DNA from: Taudactylus pleione
Lineage: Eukaryota; Chordata; Amphibia; Anura; Myobatrachidae
NCBI GenBank assembly: GCA_031769625.1
Contig: JAUIMM010000169.1
Span: forward strand, 10,598,001-10,662,000
Direction: 5' to 3'
DNA: 64,000 nt
In this document: piece by piece, positions 1 to 9,767 of the stretch
Numbering within the stretch: the stretch's first letter is position 1
How the letters are laid out: each line of letters begins with the position of its first letter
The notes under the pieces: model-generated
The model's database searches: none
Told to the model about the DNA's origin: nothing
What the model saw: the letters and a program-made list of their open reading frames with translations, nothing else
Position numbers and translations under genes: made by a program

Positions 1-1729
1 TACAATTAAAACATATTCGTGGATCGGATGAAGACACGGGTTGTTGTGAGGTTTGAGCAGGGGGAAAAGGTGATGGATATGGGTAGGGATATGGAGAATA
101 AGGGTATTGTGGGGGATATGAAGTTTGTGAGTAGTGTGGGACCTGTGGTTGTGTAGGGTTAGTAGAATAGAGCTGTGTTTGTTGTTGCGTGGGATTAGTG
201 AGGGCATATAACTGTTCAGGTGTAGGTGTGTGTGTGTAGATGCAAGTGTGTCTGTTGGCTGTGATGTTACCGTCATTCCTTCCAGAGCTTGAATACTGAC
301 AGCCATTAGTTTTTCGCTCTGGGTCTCTTTCTTCTTTGAGATGTTCTTATCATGTTCTATGTCAGATTCTATGAGTGTATCTATTGTGACTCCTCTCCAG
401 CCAGGTTGTGAGGTCTGAACCCGAGTCTTTAAGTTTTCCTTAAGACCGTCCAGGAGTACTGTGATTATCATTCCCCTGTGGTGAGTGCTATCTTTAATAT
501 CTTCTATCCCAGTGTACTGGGTGATAGCCTGCAGAGCCCGGTCGCAATACTCTTCTGCAGATTCACTCTCCTTTTGCTTTATGGTGAAAATTTTGTTCCA
601 GTTAACTACTACCGGAAAATATATACCCAATTGAGTTACAATGCGGGAAATGTTACCTTGATTTACTTGGTCCGTTAAGGGAACGTCATCATCCAATACA
701 CAATCCGTGGTGGTAGACAGGCCCTTAACACCACACGCCAATCTTTATTATTTGGCTCATGAGAACTACCCAAATTCCTCAAAACCTTTGACATTTGGCT
801 AGTTCCTTTTTGGGATCGGGGAAATCATTTATGATGGAATTTAGTTCTGCTCTTGTCCAAGGATAATGCATTACCACTTCCCTCGTGGGCACTACACCGT
901 TCGCATCTGCATTTCCATTCGGAACAGTTATTGTCTGAATGGGATGCAGACCGGCAGCGCTGCTACCTTTGACCTTATTACCTGGCTGGGGGTTTAATCT
1001 TGTTGCTACGTATGGTATTAACAACTTCCTCTACGGGTGCAGAGGGTGTTAGCACTTCCCTTGCTGTTACTGATGGAGATGGCGGCACCACTCGTGATTG
1101 TCGTGGCATAGCATCTATCATTTGTACAGCATGGGAAATGGCAGACATTACAATAGGCTCATCATCCACATCATGAACATTTTCTTTATGGTTGCTTAAG
1201 AGAGGGCACAAATTGTTTGTTACATTTTTATGGGTATTTTTGATAACTGTACTTGCACCTCCATCCACATAAGGTGGGGGTGGTGTGCGTGAACTGCTGG
1301 CAATACATTCCACAACGCTACCTTGCTGCATGTGCGTGCCATTTTGCGGCTCGCCCGTATTGCAATTCAGCGTCGCGGATGTATTCTCTGGCAATGCGCT
1401 CGCAACGCTAGTTTGCGTCGCTTGCGCATTTTTAAGCCACGCATCCCCTTCATGCTGCCACAACTTTAAACATTCATAATATTTGACCTTTTTCTCTCGG
1501 GAGCGCATCAGACTGATGTGATCCCGGACATTATCTAATACATCTTTATCAAAACTACCAATTCTGGGAAACTGTCTAACACTCTTCATCGTCATTTAAA
1601 CCATACATCACAATACCTTATTGCATAAGTACCGTCCTTAGTATGCATAATACGACGGGCCGATCCCAACGGCGCTTCCATTAGCAGCACATCATTGTCT
1701 AACATCTCTATTGTTTGCATGGCTCCCAT
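1..1729 (-). pseudogene. gag: Broken endogenous retrovirus gag, 3' side cut by window edge
   Basis: This is the structural polyprotein gene of an old retrovirus, read on the minus strand. A 45-codon frame starting Met-Gly (1592-1729), the usual myristoylation-type start of Gag, overlaps a 205-codon frame (978-1595) that carries a PPPPY late-budding motif at residues 105-109. A further frame (779-1024) ends in a capsid-type stretch with PWTRAEL and DFPDPKK. Beyond 779, in other frames and past stop codons, 480-720 still shows a major-homology-like ESxxEYCDR motif. The order matrix, late domain, capsid fits gamma- or epsilon-like retroviruses. There are at least three frame breaks, so it is not functional. 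The rest of the provirus would lie left of position 1. The family is solid from motif order; the genus is inferred. Confidence 0.75.
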
Positions 1730-1799
1730 TCTGAGACAACTCCTACGTTTTTCAATAAAGATTTAAACTGGTGAAAGATAGTCAAGATACTTTCACTTA

Positions 1800-1932
1800 C
1801 CTGTGGACGATTTAAACGGCAGCACCCACACAACTGTGAAGATTTGAAGAAGGCTACTCCACACACCCGGATAAGATTTAAGAAGGCAACTTCCACACCT
1901 ATGGAAGTTTAAGTCGGCTACTTCCACGCACC
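1800..1932. repeat. Four degenerate 32-34-bp tandem units in the retroviral leader
   Basis: Units begin near 1800, 1833, 1867 and 1899. Each has a purine-rich TTTAAG/TTTGAAG core followed by GGC-A/T-ACTTCCACAC. They sit just upstream of the Met-Gly gag start. Confidence 0.6.
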
Positions 1933-1990
1933 TCTCTACAACAAAGACAACATGTACACCTGCTACTGTGTATAGAACGGTAAGCTGCTT

Positions 1991-2545
1991 ACCGAGTGGC
2001 TAGCGGCAGTACGTTCGCAAGTGGGTCGATGGTCCCCACTGCGCATGCGCATGACGGAGGGAGCTCCGTCGTGCGCAGGCGCGAGACCCGGCGAGCGAAG
2101 GACTTTCCATCGCTCCGGGTCTCGCACCAAAGGGGGCGTGCTGTCGATGTTGATTGACAGCACGCCCCCTTTGGTGGGCGTTCCGGGGGTGTGCCCCCCA
2201 GACGGAGGCATTCCCAAGGGAACGCCTACCATCTGAAGTCGGCCCCACTGACATCACTAGTGTTGTCAGTGGGAGTGATTTTGGCTCTGATAGAGCCAAA
2301 ATCACTCCTGGCCTTGCAGTTGTTAAACCCGACCACAGGGTTTCACTCGCAAGTCCGATGGGCGCGATGGTCAAGACCATCGCGACCATCTTGTTGGACG
2401 CTCGTTTATGCTGTGGGTGGTGACCCACAGCTATACGAGCGTCCAGGAGGACGCTCCATTTTATTGGAGATGGGCCCTGATTCAGAGCGAGCGCTCTGGT
2501 CAGAGCGAGCGCTCTGGTCAGAGCGTCCGGCTCTGAATCAGGGCC
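1991..2545 (+). mobile_element. Multi-hairpin (hairpin-train) element, copy 1, forward
   Basis: It has the same ordered hairpins as the best copy at 21367-21915. Examples are CAAAGGGGGCGTGCTGTC with its complement around 2131-2173, the GAGTGATTTTGGCTCT stem at about 2272-2306, and the terminal GGCCCTGATTCAGAG hairpin ending at 2545. The left end lacks the GGGCCTGATTCAGA terminus. The terminal hairpin holds an extra direct copy of GAGCGCTCTGGTCA. No gene is present; frames here are chance. Confidence 0.85.
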
Positions 2546-3239
2546 TTAGTCCTTAAAGGTCATACGGTACCTCTAACTTTAGGGAACAAGTTACCCCTAC
2601 CAACAAATACTCACTGTTACACACTTTTTTTCCTGCGCAGAAAAATACACTTTAACCCAGATATTGACAACAATTGAAAAGAATGTAAACCTTAACGGCT
2701 TTGTTTAAACATGTGGCAGCACAACCGGAAGTACGTATACGCTATTGTGCGACCAGTCGCATACACAATGATTCGACTACCACACAACCCTATGACAACC
2801 TTTAGCTGCGTACACAAAAGTGTGTCTTTACTGTGCGCTAAACTGCGACTCAGCTGCATGTTCAATACTGCGGCACCCCTTTAAATGTTAGGTTCTATCA
2901 ACAAAGGAAAACAAACTCTTTCTTCTCTTTTCCCTGGATTCTAGTCAGCATCCCTGGCTCACACGAAAATGGGTAGCGATTTCTCAGCACCGAGCGGTTG
3001 CAGGTAAACCCTGCATGTGGCCACTCCACCCTTTGGTGAGATATCGATAATCGTAAGTGCCGCGTGAGTGGGTAAGTGACTTCACTACGAGCCCTCAACT
3101 AAAGATACTGCCTTTGAACCTTATAAATACCCCTGCCTATACCTTCTAATATCCTTCCTATAAACCTCTAAGGATGATGCTATTTTGCGTACGCAGTCAT
3201 ACAGTAAATAAAGACTCCAGACCTAGAACCTGTGGTTCC
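2546..3239. other. Retroviral leader or flank without recognisable gene
   Basis: No coding frame is convincing. It probably belongs to the retroviral leader. A plus-strand TATAAAT (about 3121) and AATAAA (about 3207) could equally mark an unrelated LTR in the other direction; I cannot decide. Confidence 0.3.
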
Positions 3240-4115
3240 AAAGCACAAAGTATTATTCAAGTAAAAGTACAGCAGTTACACGCTATGATCCTCATATAAT
3301 CTTAGCACAAAGAAATTATACAGACGCAAGTACAGTTATACATACGCAGCGCTCTCTGGTCCAGATGTAGGCATCAGCAAGAAACCCCCGTCAATCAGCA
3401 TTCAGCATGAAGACTAGGAACCCAGGGTCAGAGCACACATATTTATACCCCCCAGAAATAAACAACACAATAGAGAAGTTTGTTGCTAATACCATTGGTC
3501 CTAAAGGAGAGGGCATATGTTACAAGGCATTTAACAGGTTGGTTCAAATAGACACAGTCCAGCCTCTAACAACTGGTGGTCTCTGGTTTCCCGCCTCATG
3601 CAAATCCTAACAGTTGGTCATATAATGTACATTTTGTTGCTTGAAGTCTCTGCGGTCCATAAGTTGAGAATGCATGTTGCAATCTCTCCATCGATATTAC
3701 CGGAATACTGTTGAGAGAGTACGCATCAGTACAATACCAAACATGGCTTACTTATCACGTATAAAACCTTAGTTACGAAATAATCTTTATTTCATAGTAA
3801 ATGTGCATACTTGAATCTTATACCTTAAAGTTTATGGAACCTTGTATGTGAATATGTAATGTGTGAGTATGTGGGGTTTGATGTAAAGACGCTAGTTAAC
3901 TTGGGACAGATGCATGCGTATGAAGCTAATATTCAGCGTTTTCATACAGGATCTTATACATTCACTAATATGCGACTAGTTAACAGCGCAATTGTGCGTA
4001 TTAATGTGTGTATGAGAAATGGTGAAAGATGCAATTGCAAAATGGCGTCTTGCGGTCTCATTTCCAAGATGGCGTCTTGCAGCCAGTCGCAAGATGGCGT
4101 CGCTGCGATCCAATT
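3240..4115 (-). promoter_or_regulatory. Probable 5' LTR of the endogenous retrovirus
   Basis: On the minus strand the order is three GCCATCTT/GCCATTTT motifs (4104 to 4039), about 590 bp, then GGGGGTATAAATATG (TATA at 3442-3447). This is the U3 order of a retroviral LTR feeding the gag at 1729. No TG...CA boundary or second LTR is visible in the window. Confidence 0.4.
4039..4104 (-). promoter_or_regulatory. Three YY1-like ATGGCGTC repeats
   Basis: Near-identical motifs lie at 4039-4053, 4066-4080 and 4090-4104, about 24-27 bp apart. On the minus strand they read GCCATCTTG or GCCATTTTG, the core bound by YY1 and found at the start of some gammaretroviral U3 regions. The role here is inferred. 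Confidence 0.5.
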
Positions 4116-4131
4116 TTAAACTGATCTTGTC

Positions 4132-5246
4132 TCAGCCAATTATCCAGCTTCGACATAGCATTAACAAATTGGATGCAGGACTACCTCCAATCACTACTGT
4201 GGATATTAAGGATGAAGTTGTTGGTGGTAGAGATTGCAGGTGCTTGGATCTAGTTGAACTTGAGAGAAGGGAGCTAGCTGATGCTGGACTGCTTGTTGTT
4301 ATTTTTTTAACACCAGTTTCTGATGTCAAAAAATTTCATGCGTTCGCTGCAAATGACATAACAGGGAGGAGGTTCCTAGATGGTTAACGTCCCTACCTCT
4401 ACTTACCGTAGTTTTACAAACACTACAGATGGCTTGACAATTGTTATCTGGATTTGAGTCAAAATAATTCCACACATAAGAGATGCATTTGTTGGTCCTA
4501 TGCCCAGGCTTGACAATGGCCTTCCTCTTATCATGGCCAACAGCTGCTTCCACTGATGCCTGACTTACACAAGCAACATCCTCATTCTCAACGTCCTCAT
4601 TAGCAGCGGCGTCAGCTGCACAAATATCCCCCTTATCCTCTTGCGCTTCCTTGGTGCATCCTCAATTTCTGTCATCAGCTATATTTGTGATGCTCATCCC
4701 CAGCAAGAATGGGAAGCAAAAATGGTGGAAGGAGGCTTCTCTGCAAGTACAACAGTATCAGAAAGATCAGGCTCACACATCGCACTCGTGGACACACAAA
4801 ACCTCCTCAGGGATTTGTGACATTTATGTTTCTGAAAGCACAGTTTGTTCTACTGCCTTTGTGGTTTTCATTTTCTACACCTCTTCTACAATCTGAATCA
4901 TAAGGTCTCACATCGTCATGAGAGGCAGAGGAAGATGCCTCACTGACACTTGCAGAACCACCACTCATAAAAAGACCAAGGCCTCAGTCTTTCCTTGCCA
5001 CTGTGTGTGGTTAATGGTATGTTGTTTTATGATTTTTAGAACCACATTTTCTCTTTATTAGATATGTTTTTTTCTTTAGCACTGCATATTGTTTTTTTAA
5101 ATTAGATGCCCTGACTTAGACTCTCTGTGACCTTGAGCATCGGCTTTAGTAGATGATGTTGAAGGACCAGCGGCATCATCATGACTGGTGGCAGCAGCTG
5201 CAGCAACAGTATTTGGTTGCTTTTCTCTAAACGGAACGTTATCCAT
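4132..5246 (-). pseudogene. BED-finger (ZBED/hAT-type) transposase N-terminal remnant
   Basis: The minus strand holds the N-terminal part of a hAT transposase. A first exon can start at 5246 (MDNVPFREK...) and runs through an Ala/Ser-rich stretch to about 5132. A second open stretch starts MSGGSASVSEASSS near 4968, suggesting an intron between. The frame at 4326-4661 has an acidic leader and then a BED zinc finger: KCISYVWNYFD, CSVC, and HLQRTH closing the finger. After one frame slip at a T run near 4329, a Ser/Thr-rich linker follows (4132-4329). The catalytic domain is absent, lost where the retroviral LTR begins. BED plus Ser/Thr linker is the usual start of ZBED/hAT proteins. It is dead: frame slips plus truncation. 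Confidence 0.7.
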
Positions 5247-5259
5247 TTTTCAATTCACA

Positions 5260-5505
5260 GATCACTGCGTGGCTTAAATGTGCACATAAACAAAGTGCAC
5301 CAAACAGTACAAACAATACAATTATTTAATTTATTTTTTTTAAGTCACAGCTCTATTTCTGCATGGACTGGAGCCACACGGCTTATATATGCATGTGAAC
5401 AAAGAGCACCAAACAGTACAAACAATACAATTATTTAATAGATTTTTTTGATGTTGCAGCTCTATTCAAACTGCGTGGAGTCACAGGGCTTATATATGCA
5501 CGTAA
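5260..5505 (-). promoter_or_regulatory. Two and a half 110-120-bp promoter-like tandem repeats with TATA boxes
   Basis: The phrase CACCAAACAGTACAAACA followed by an AT-rich tract occurs twice, with flanking CTGCGTGG/GCTTATATATGCA. Minus-strand TATATAAGC boxes lie at 5383-5389 and 5490-5496; the first unit has the decayed form GCTTAAAT near 5273. They lie directly upstream of the BED transposase start, so they are probably its promoter, duplicated. Confidence 0.5.
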
Positions 5506-5509
5506 ATGT

Positions 5510-5722
5510 CTTTACTGATGAACACAGTACAGCCTATATACAGCACAGCGTACAGCAGCGTGCATCCTCTATATACATTGCTAAGCAGCACAGCCACTTG
5601 TGAGTCTGGACACAGCACAGCATCTATAGTAGAGCACAGCACAGCATACAGCAGTGTGCACCCCCTATACACATTGACTAAGCAGCACAGCCACTTGTGA
5701 GTCTGGAGACAGCACAGCCTAT
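5510..5722. repeat. About 110-bp tandem duplication (CAGCACAGC-rich)
   Basis: Two copies of a unit ending in AAGCAGCACAGCCACTTGTG plus AGTCTGG (near 5585-5606 and 5681-5706). They lie upstream of the promoter repeats and probably belong to the same hAT element's subterminal region. Confidence 0.6.
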
Positions 5723-6499
5723 GCATCAGAGTAAAGCACAGCTTGCCTGACAAGGAAATGGCACCAAGTCCAGAGCTGGCCCAAGGCATAAGCATTCCAG
5801 GCAAATGCCTAGGGCGTCTGGAATGCCTAAGGGGCATCGCACAGCTCAGGACTATTAGCGATGCTGGTGCATTGCACTGGGTCCCGCAACAATTAAGGGG
5901 GCCACCGCTGGCCATACCAATAATGAGTTAAACATACTCATTAGATCAGTACTATGCAGCGCTGCAGGTGGCCGCAGGCCATACCAAAGAAGAAGGCAAT
6001 CTGACTCTGGCTGGAGGAGGAGGAGGCGGGCCCTCCCCTTCTTATCCTTGCTCTACCTGACCAGGCTGTCACTATACAGCCTGAGACCCAGTCCTCCCCC
6101 CGAGTGTCCACCCCCAACTCTCTATTCTACATGCACATTCCTTTCCATGGCTGAGACCCCATCCCCTAATGGGTCCCCGCCCCTTCCTCTCCAGTCCAGT
6201 CTAGCCCTCTGTCAATTTAGTCTTTCCTCTCCTTTCTTTTGCCATGGAGCCAAGCCCCAGCAGGGACCACACATCCTCTTCCAGAACAGGTAAGTGCCAG
6301 TGTCATCTAGAGGGGTGGTATCTGTTTCCAATGGGGAGGGGTGTATTTGCTTTTTTTCCGACAGGAGGGGTGGGTTGGTGTGTTTTACTGTCTGTGGTGG
6401 GGTGGTATATTAATGTTGTGTGTGTGGGGGGGCGGTGTATTAATTTTTATATGTACGTGTGTGAGGAGAGTGTTTATATTATCTGTGTTATGTTATATG

Positions 6500-6930
6500 C
6501 GGGTCACTGATCACTATTGCATTATATGGCACTCATTGTAATGCTCTCTGCATTATATAGAGCTCACTGTGACACTCTATATTATATGGCACTCACTGTG
6601 ACGCTCTGCATTATATGGTGCTCACTGCGATGCTCTCTACTTTATATGGTACCTCTGTATTATATGGAGCTCACTATAACGCACTCTGAATTATACGGTG
6701 CTCACTGCGTCGTTCTCTATATTATATGGCAGTCACTGTGATGCTCTGCATTATATGGTGCTCACTGTGATGCACTCTGCTTTAAATGGTGCCTCTGTAT
6801 TATATGGCACTCACGATGATGCACTCTGAATTACATGGCGCTCACTGCAATGCTCTCTGCATTATATGGCGCCTCTGCATTATATGGCCCTCACTGCGAC
6901 GCACTTTGAATTATATGGTTGTACTGATAC
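6500..6930. repeat. Roughly 30-bp minisatellite (TGCATTATATGGCGCTCACTG type)
   Basis: At least ten degenerate copies of a unit with CATTATATGG, GCTCACTG and GATGCTCT. It occupies the intron position between the two exon remnants. Confidence 0.75.
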
Positions 6931-7217
6931 CTTGTGCGGTAAGGCTACGCCCCTTCCCCATGCATTCAACCCATTTTTTGGACACCCGTCTACTGTCCTC
7001 GCAGATAGCCCCTTGCTTGCTTGCTATTTGCACCTGGTCCACCACTCACTTGTTCCACCACTGGGAGGCAGCAAGTAAAATGGCCATGGGAGGGCATGAT
7101 GCGCATGCTCAACAGCAGCCACTCCTTAAGGCTCTGCCATCATCAGCCGCCCAGCTCCCACCAAGTCCATCAGGGACAGTCCAGGAGCCTCCCTGGCCCT
7201 GAAGATAGTGAGTCTAA

Positions 7218-7425
7218 TGCTGGGTACACACTTAACAATGTATACCCAACGCGATATCACTAGCATCGGGACCTGGCGGGGGTCCCAGCATCAGCAAGTT
7301 TGTGAGCGATGGAGTGACAGTGGGGTCATGCAGCATGGCCCCCGCTGACGATAAAGCTCGTCGGACGTGCATGCGGGAACACACTGGCCGATGTGGATGA
7401 TATGTCATCTAGTGTGTACCTGGCA
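7218..7425. mobile_element. Fold-back element with GGGTACACACT ends, duplication TAA
   Basis: Inverted ends TGCTGGGTACACACT and AGTGTGTACCTGGCA, flanked on both sides by TAA (7215-7217, 7426-7428). A 3-bp TAA duplication is typical of PIF/Harbinger. Same family style as 11460-11799. Confidence 0.75.
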
Positions 7426-7904
7426 TAAGGGCCCCATTTATTAACAAAGCTAAACACCAGCAGCATTTTTTCATTTAGTATGGCAGTGATACAAATGAAA
7501 ATGCCACTGGTGTTTATCAATACTTACCCCTCCGGGGAGGTGCAGTGAAATCCTCCTCATCAGCCACGTCCTCCGCTCAACTGCTGGCAGCCTAACACTG
7601 CCAGCAACGGGCTTCTGTGTAATGCGCATACGCGCCGGTCCATCTGTGCAAGAGCATGGTACTTAACCCAGAGGGGACCCGGCAGTGCCAGGAAGGCTTC
7701 ACTGTAGCCAGAAAGGCAGCGCTGTATCCCCATTGTCGGCAATGGGGACCGCATCGCCCTCACCATCTAAAGATGGCAAGAACAATGCTGTGACAAACAG
7801 CTGTAATCTTAGATTACCGCTGTTTGTTGAATACAGAAAGGATGACATAACCCCTTCAGCGAGCACTAAAGGGGTTATGCATCATAGATAATGGGGTCCT
7901 AAGT

Positions 7905-8395
7905 AAGTCAGCTGAGCTCTCAGCTGGTAGAGGGGTGCTGCTGGATAACTGAGAGGTGCTGACTGTGCTGGGAAAGGGGTGCATAGAGTCCAGCCTGGCC
8001 AGGGGTGCTGGATGACTGAGGGGTGCTGTGCTGGGAAAGGGCGCATAATTATTGAAGCCAGGGTTATTGCTCTGAATGAGAGGTGCTGACTGTTCTGGGA
8101 AAGGGGTGCATAATTAATGATGCCAGGGGTGCTGTGCTGAATAAGGGATACTGACTGCTGGATAAGGGGTGCATAATGAAGTCAGGGGTGCTGTGCTGGG
8201 AAAGGGGTGCATAATGTGGCATAGGGTGCTGTTCTGGATGCGGGGTGCTGGATGAGGCCAGGGTTGCTGTGCTGGGAAAGTGGTACTGGATTAATCCAGG
8301 GGCGCTGTGCTGAGAGGGGAGAGAGGTGCTGTTCTGTGAGGCAGGCAGTGAAGGGGGCAGTATGTGGTGCTGTGAGGTGGGCAACAGCTGGATCA
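7905..8395. repeat. About 40-bp minisatellite (GGGGTGCTG...GGAAAGGGGTGCATAAT)
   Basis: About ten imperfect units of GGGGTGCTG, CTGGGAAAGGGGTGCATAAT and AAGCCAGGG. G-rich on the plus strand. It ends in a short TATGTATG tract near 8430. Confidence 0.7.
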
Positions 8396-8908
8396 GTGTG
8401 TGTGCTATATGTGTATACATGTAGCTATATATGTATGTATGTATCTATCGAGAGAGAGATGTAATAGATATGTTAAAATGGGGCAAATGAATTACAATGT
8501 TATGTCCTTTGCTAGACTCCTAAAGGAAGAAAGAAGAGGAAGAAAGAAAATAAATAAACACCTAAGAGGTAAGTGAAAACTGAGTATCATGTATGAAGAG
8601 GTGGGGGAGAGTGTCTGCAGAGTGTAGTGTGGTGGGATTATCTGATAGGGGGCACCAGCCAAAATCTTGCCTAGGGCACCAAATTGGTGAGGGATGGCTC
8701 TGGGCTCACAGCGCGCCCCTCCCCAGCGTTATCTGATCTGTAGAGTGGTCGGTATAGTGTGTACCTAGCTTAAGAAAGCCTGCCTCTAAAGGATGACTTT
8801 ACAAAGTGCATAATCTGAAACCTCAGTTTCTGTCAGTTGGTTCTTTCTCTGTGTGTAATTGCAAATACACCTGGTTGGACGCAGTCCCTGAATAGGTAAC
8901 CTAGCAAT

Positions 8909-9400
8909 GGCCCTCATTCAGAGCCGGACGCTCTGAGCAGAGCGCTCGCTCTGAATGAGGGCCGTCCTCCATTAAAATGGAGCGTCCTCCTGGACGCTCG
9001 TATAGCTGTGGGTCACCACCCACAGCACATACGAGCGTGCAGGATGATGGTCGCGATGGTCTTGACCATCGCGACCATCGCCAGTGCGACCAGAAGCCTG
9101 TGGTTGGGGTTTTCGACCACAAGCCCTGGAGTGATTTTGGCTCTGACGGTAGGCGTTCCCTTGGGAACGCCCCCGTCTGGGAGGCACGCCCCCGGCACGC
9201 CCACCAAAGGGGGCGTGCTGTCAATCAACATCGACAGCACGCCCCCTTTGATCAGACACAACGAGCGAAGGAAAGTCCTTCGCTCGTCGCGTCTGGCGCA
9301 TGCGCACGACGGAGCTCCCTCCGTCATGCGCATGCGCAGTGCACACCATCGACCCACTTGCGAGCGGACAGCCGCTTGCGAGTGGGTCTGAATGAGGCCC
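8909..9400 (-). mobile_element. Multi-hairpin element, copy 2, reverse, duplication AAT
   Basis: GGCCCTCATTCAGAG at the left, CTGAATGAGGCCC at the right, AAT on each side (8906-8908, 9401-9403). The hairpins follow the reverse order of copy 21367-21915. It lacks the CCCACTGACATCAC palindrome and one arm of the GAGTGATTTTGGCTCT hairpin: sequence jumps from GGCTCTGA to CGGTAGGCG. Confidence 0.85.
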
Positions 9401-9767
9401 AATGTCTGCATACTTTTTTGCTCTTATTATTAAAATTAATATCATTAGACTTGTGGTTTTGTTAAACAGTATAATTGGTTACATTTCAACAATGTGACAG
9501 TAATTCAAGATAGTGGAGTATTTATGTTATGGAGGTCATATACCAAGAGTCACACAGGTCAGAAGAATCTATATATGCAGGTGCAGTTTATGCTCGCCTG
9601 TACATTTACAAGAGGGGATTTCACAGTACCAGCCAGACATGTACAAAGGAAACATCACCATTACGCTAGTCCTGTTATCACCTCGCATCAATCCCTTCAG
9701 TCAGTGAAACTTTAGTGATTTTTATTTTCATCTTTTATAAAATGGATTACAATTGTATATGTACATT
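9401..9767. other. No feature recognised
   Basis: AT-rich sequence between two multi-hairpin elements; nothing seen. Confidence 0.4.

Larger units (their letters stand above)
1..4115 (-). mobile_element. 5' part of an endogenous retrovirus (LTR, leader, gag), with an inserted multi-hairpin element
   Basis: Gag runs leftward from 1729, so the 5' LTR should lie at higher coordinates. There I see a minus-strand TATA box near 3442-3447 and three ATGGCGTC motifs at 4039-4104, as in retroviral U3 regions. A multi-hairpin element (1991-2545) interrupts the leader. I could not fix the LTR termini or a primer-binding site. The right edge is set only by where BED-transposase sequence begins near 4132. 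Confidence 0.5.
6244..8568 (+). pseudogene. Two-exon remnant of a hAT transposase 5' end
   Basis: Exon 1 starts ATG at 6244 (MEPSPSRDHTSSSRT) and ends at 6289 before a consensus GGTAAGTG donor. Exon 2 (8516-8568) follows CCTTTGCTAG and ends before another AGGTAAGTG donor; it is Lys/Arg-rich in the pattern KGRKKRKKE. Splicing as drawn meets a TAA in the third codon after the junction, so the reading frame is dead although the splice signals look intact. Assignment to hAT rests on context, not on a domain. Confidence 0.4.
5771..8702 (+). mobile_element. hAT-like non-autonomous element with exon remnants and internal arrays
   Basis: The left end reads CAGAGCTGGCCCAAGGCATA and the right end, reversed, CAGAGCCATCCCTCACCAAT followed by TGCCCTAGGCAAG; both have the CAGAGCYGGCC / CCTAGGC look of hAT ends. 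Inside, in order, are a GC-rich promoter-like stretch, a short exon with a consensus donor, an array, a nested fold-back element, a second array and a second exon. The flanking 8-mers (ACCAAGTC and GGCTCACA) do not match, so these may be ends of two different insertions. Confidence 0.5.

Noticed and set aside
3118..3225. Plus-strand TATAAAT and AATAAA as a second LTR in the other direction
   Set aside because: No matching termini or coding region follow on the plus strand, and the minus-strand TATA and YY1-like sites agree better with the gag orientation. Kept only as a doubt in the leader entry.
3407..3610. 67-codon plus-strand frame (MKTRNPGSEHTYLYPP...)
   Set aside because: It overlaps the presumed LTR TATA region on the opposite strand and matches no family I know.
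5260..5722. CRISPR-like or clustered repeat array
   Set aside because: Only 2-2.5 copies of 110-120 bp with TATA boxes and no unique spacers; this is a eukaryotic context.
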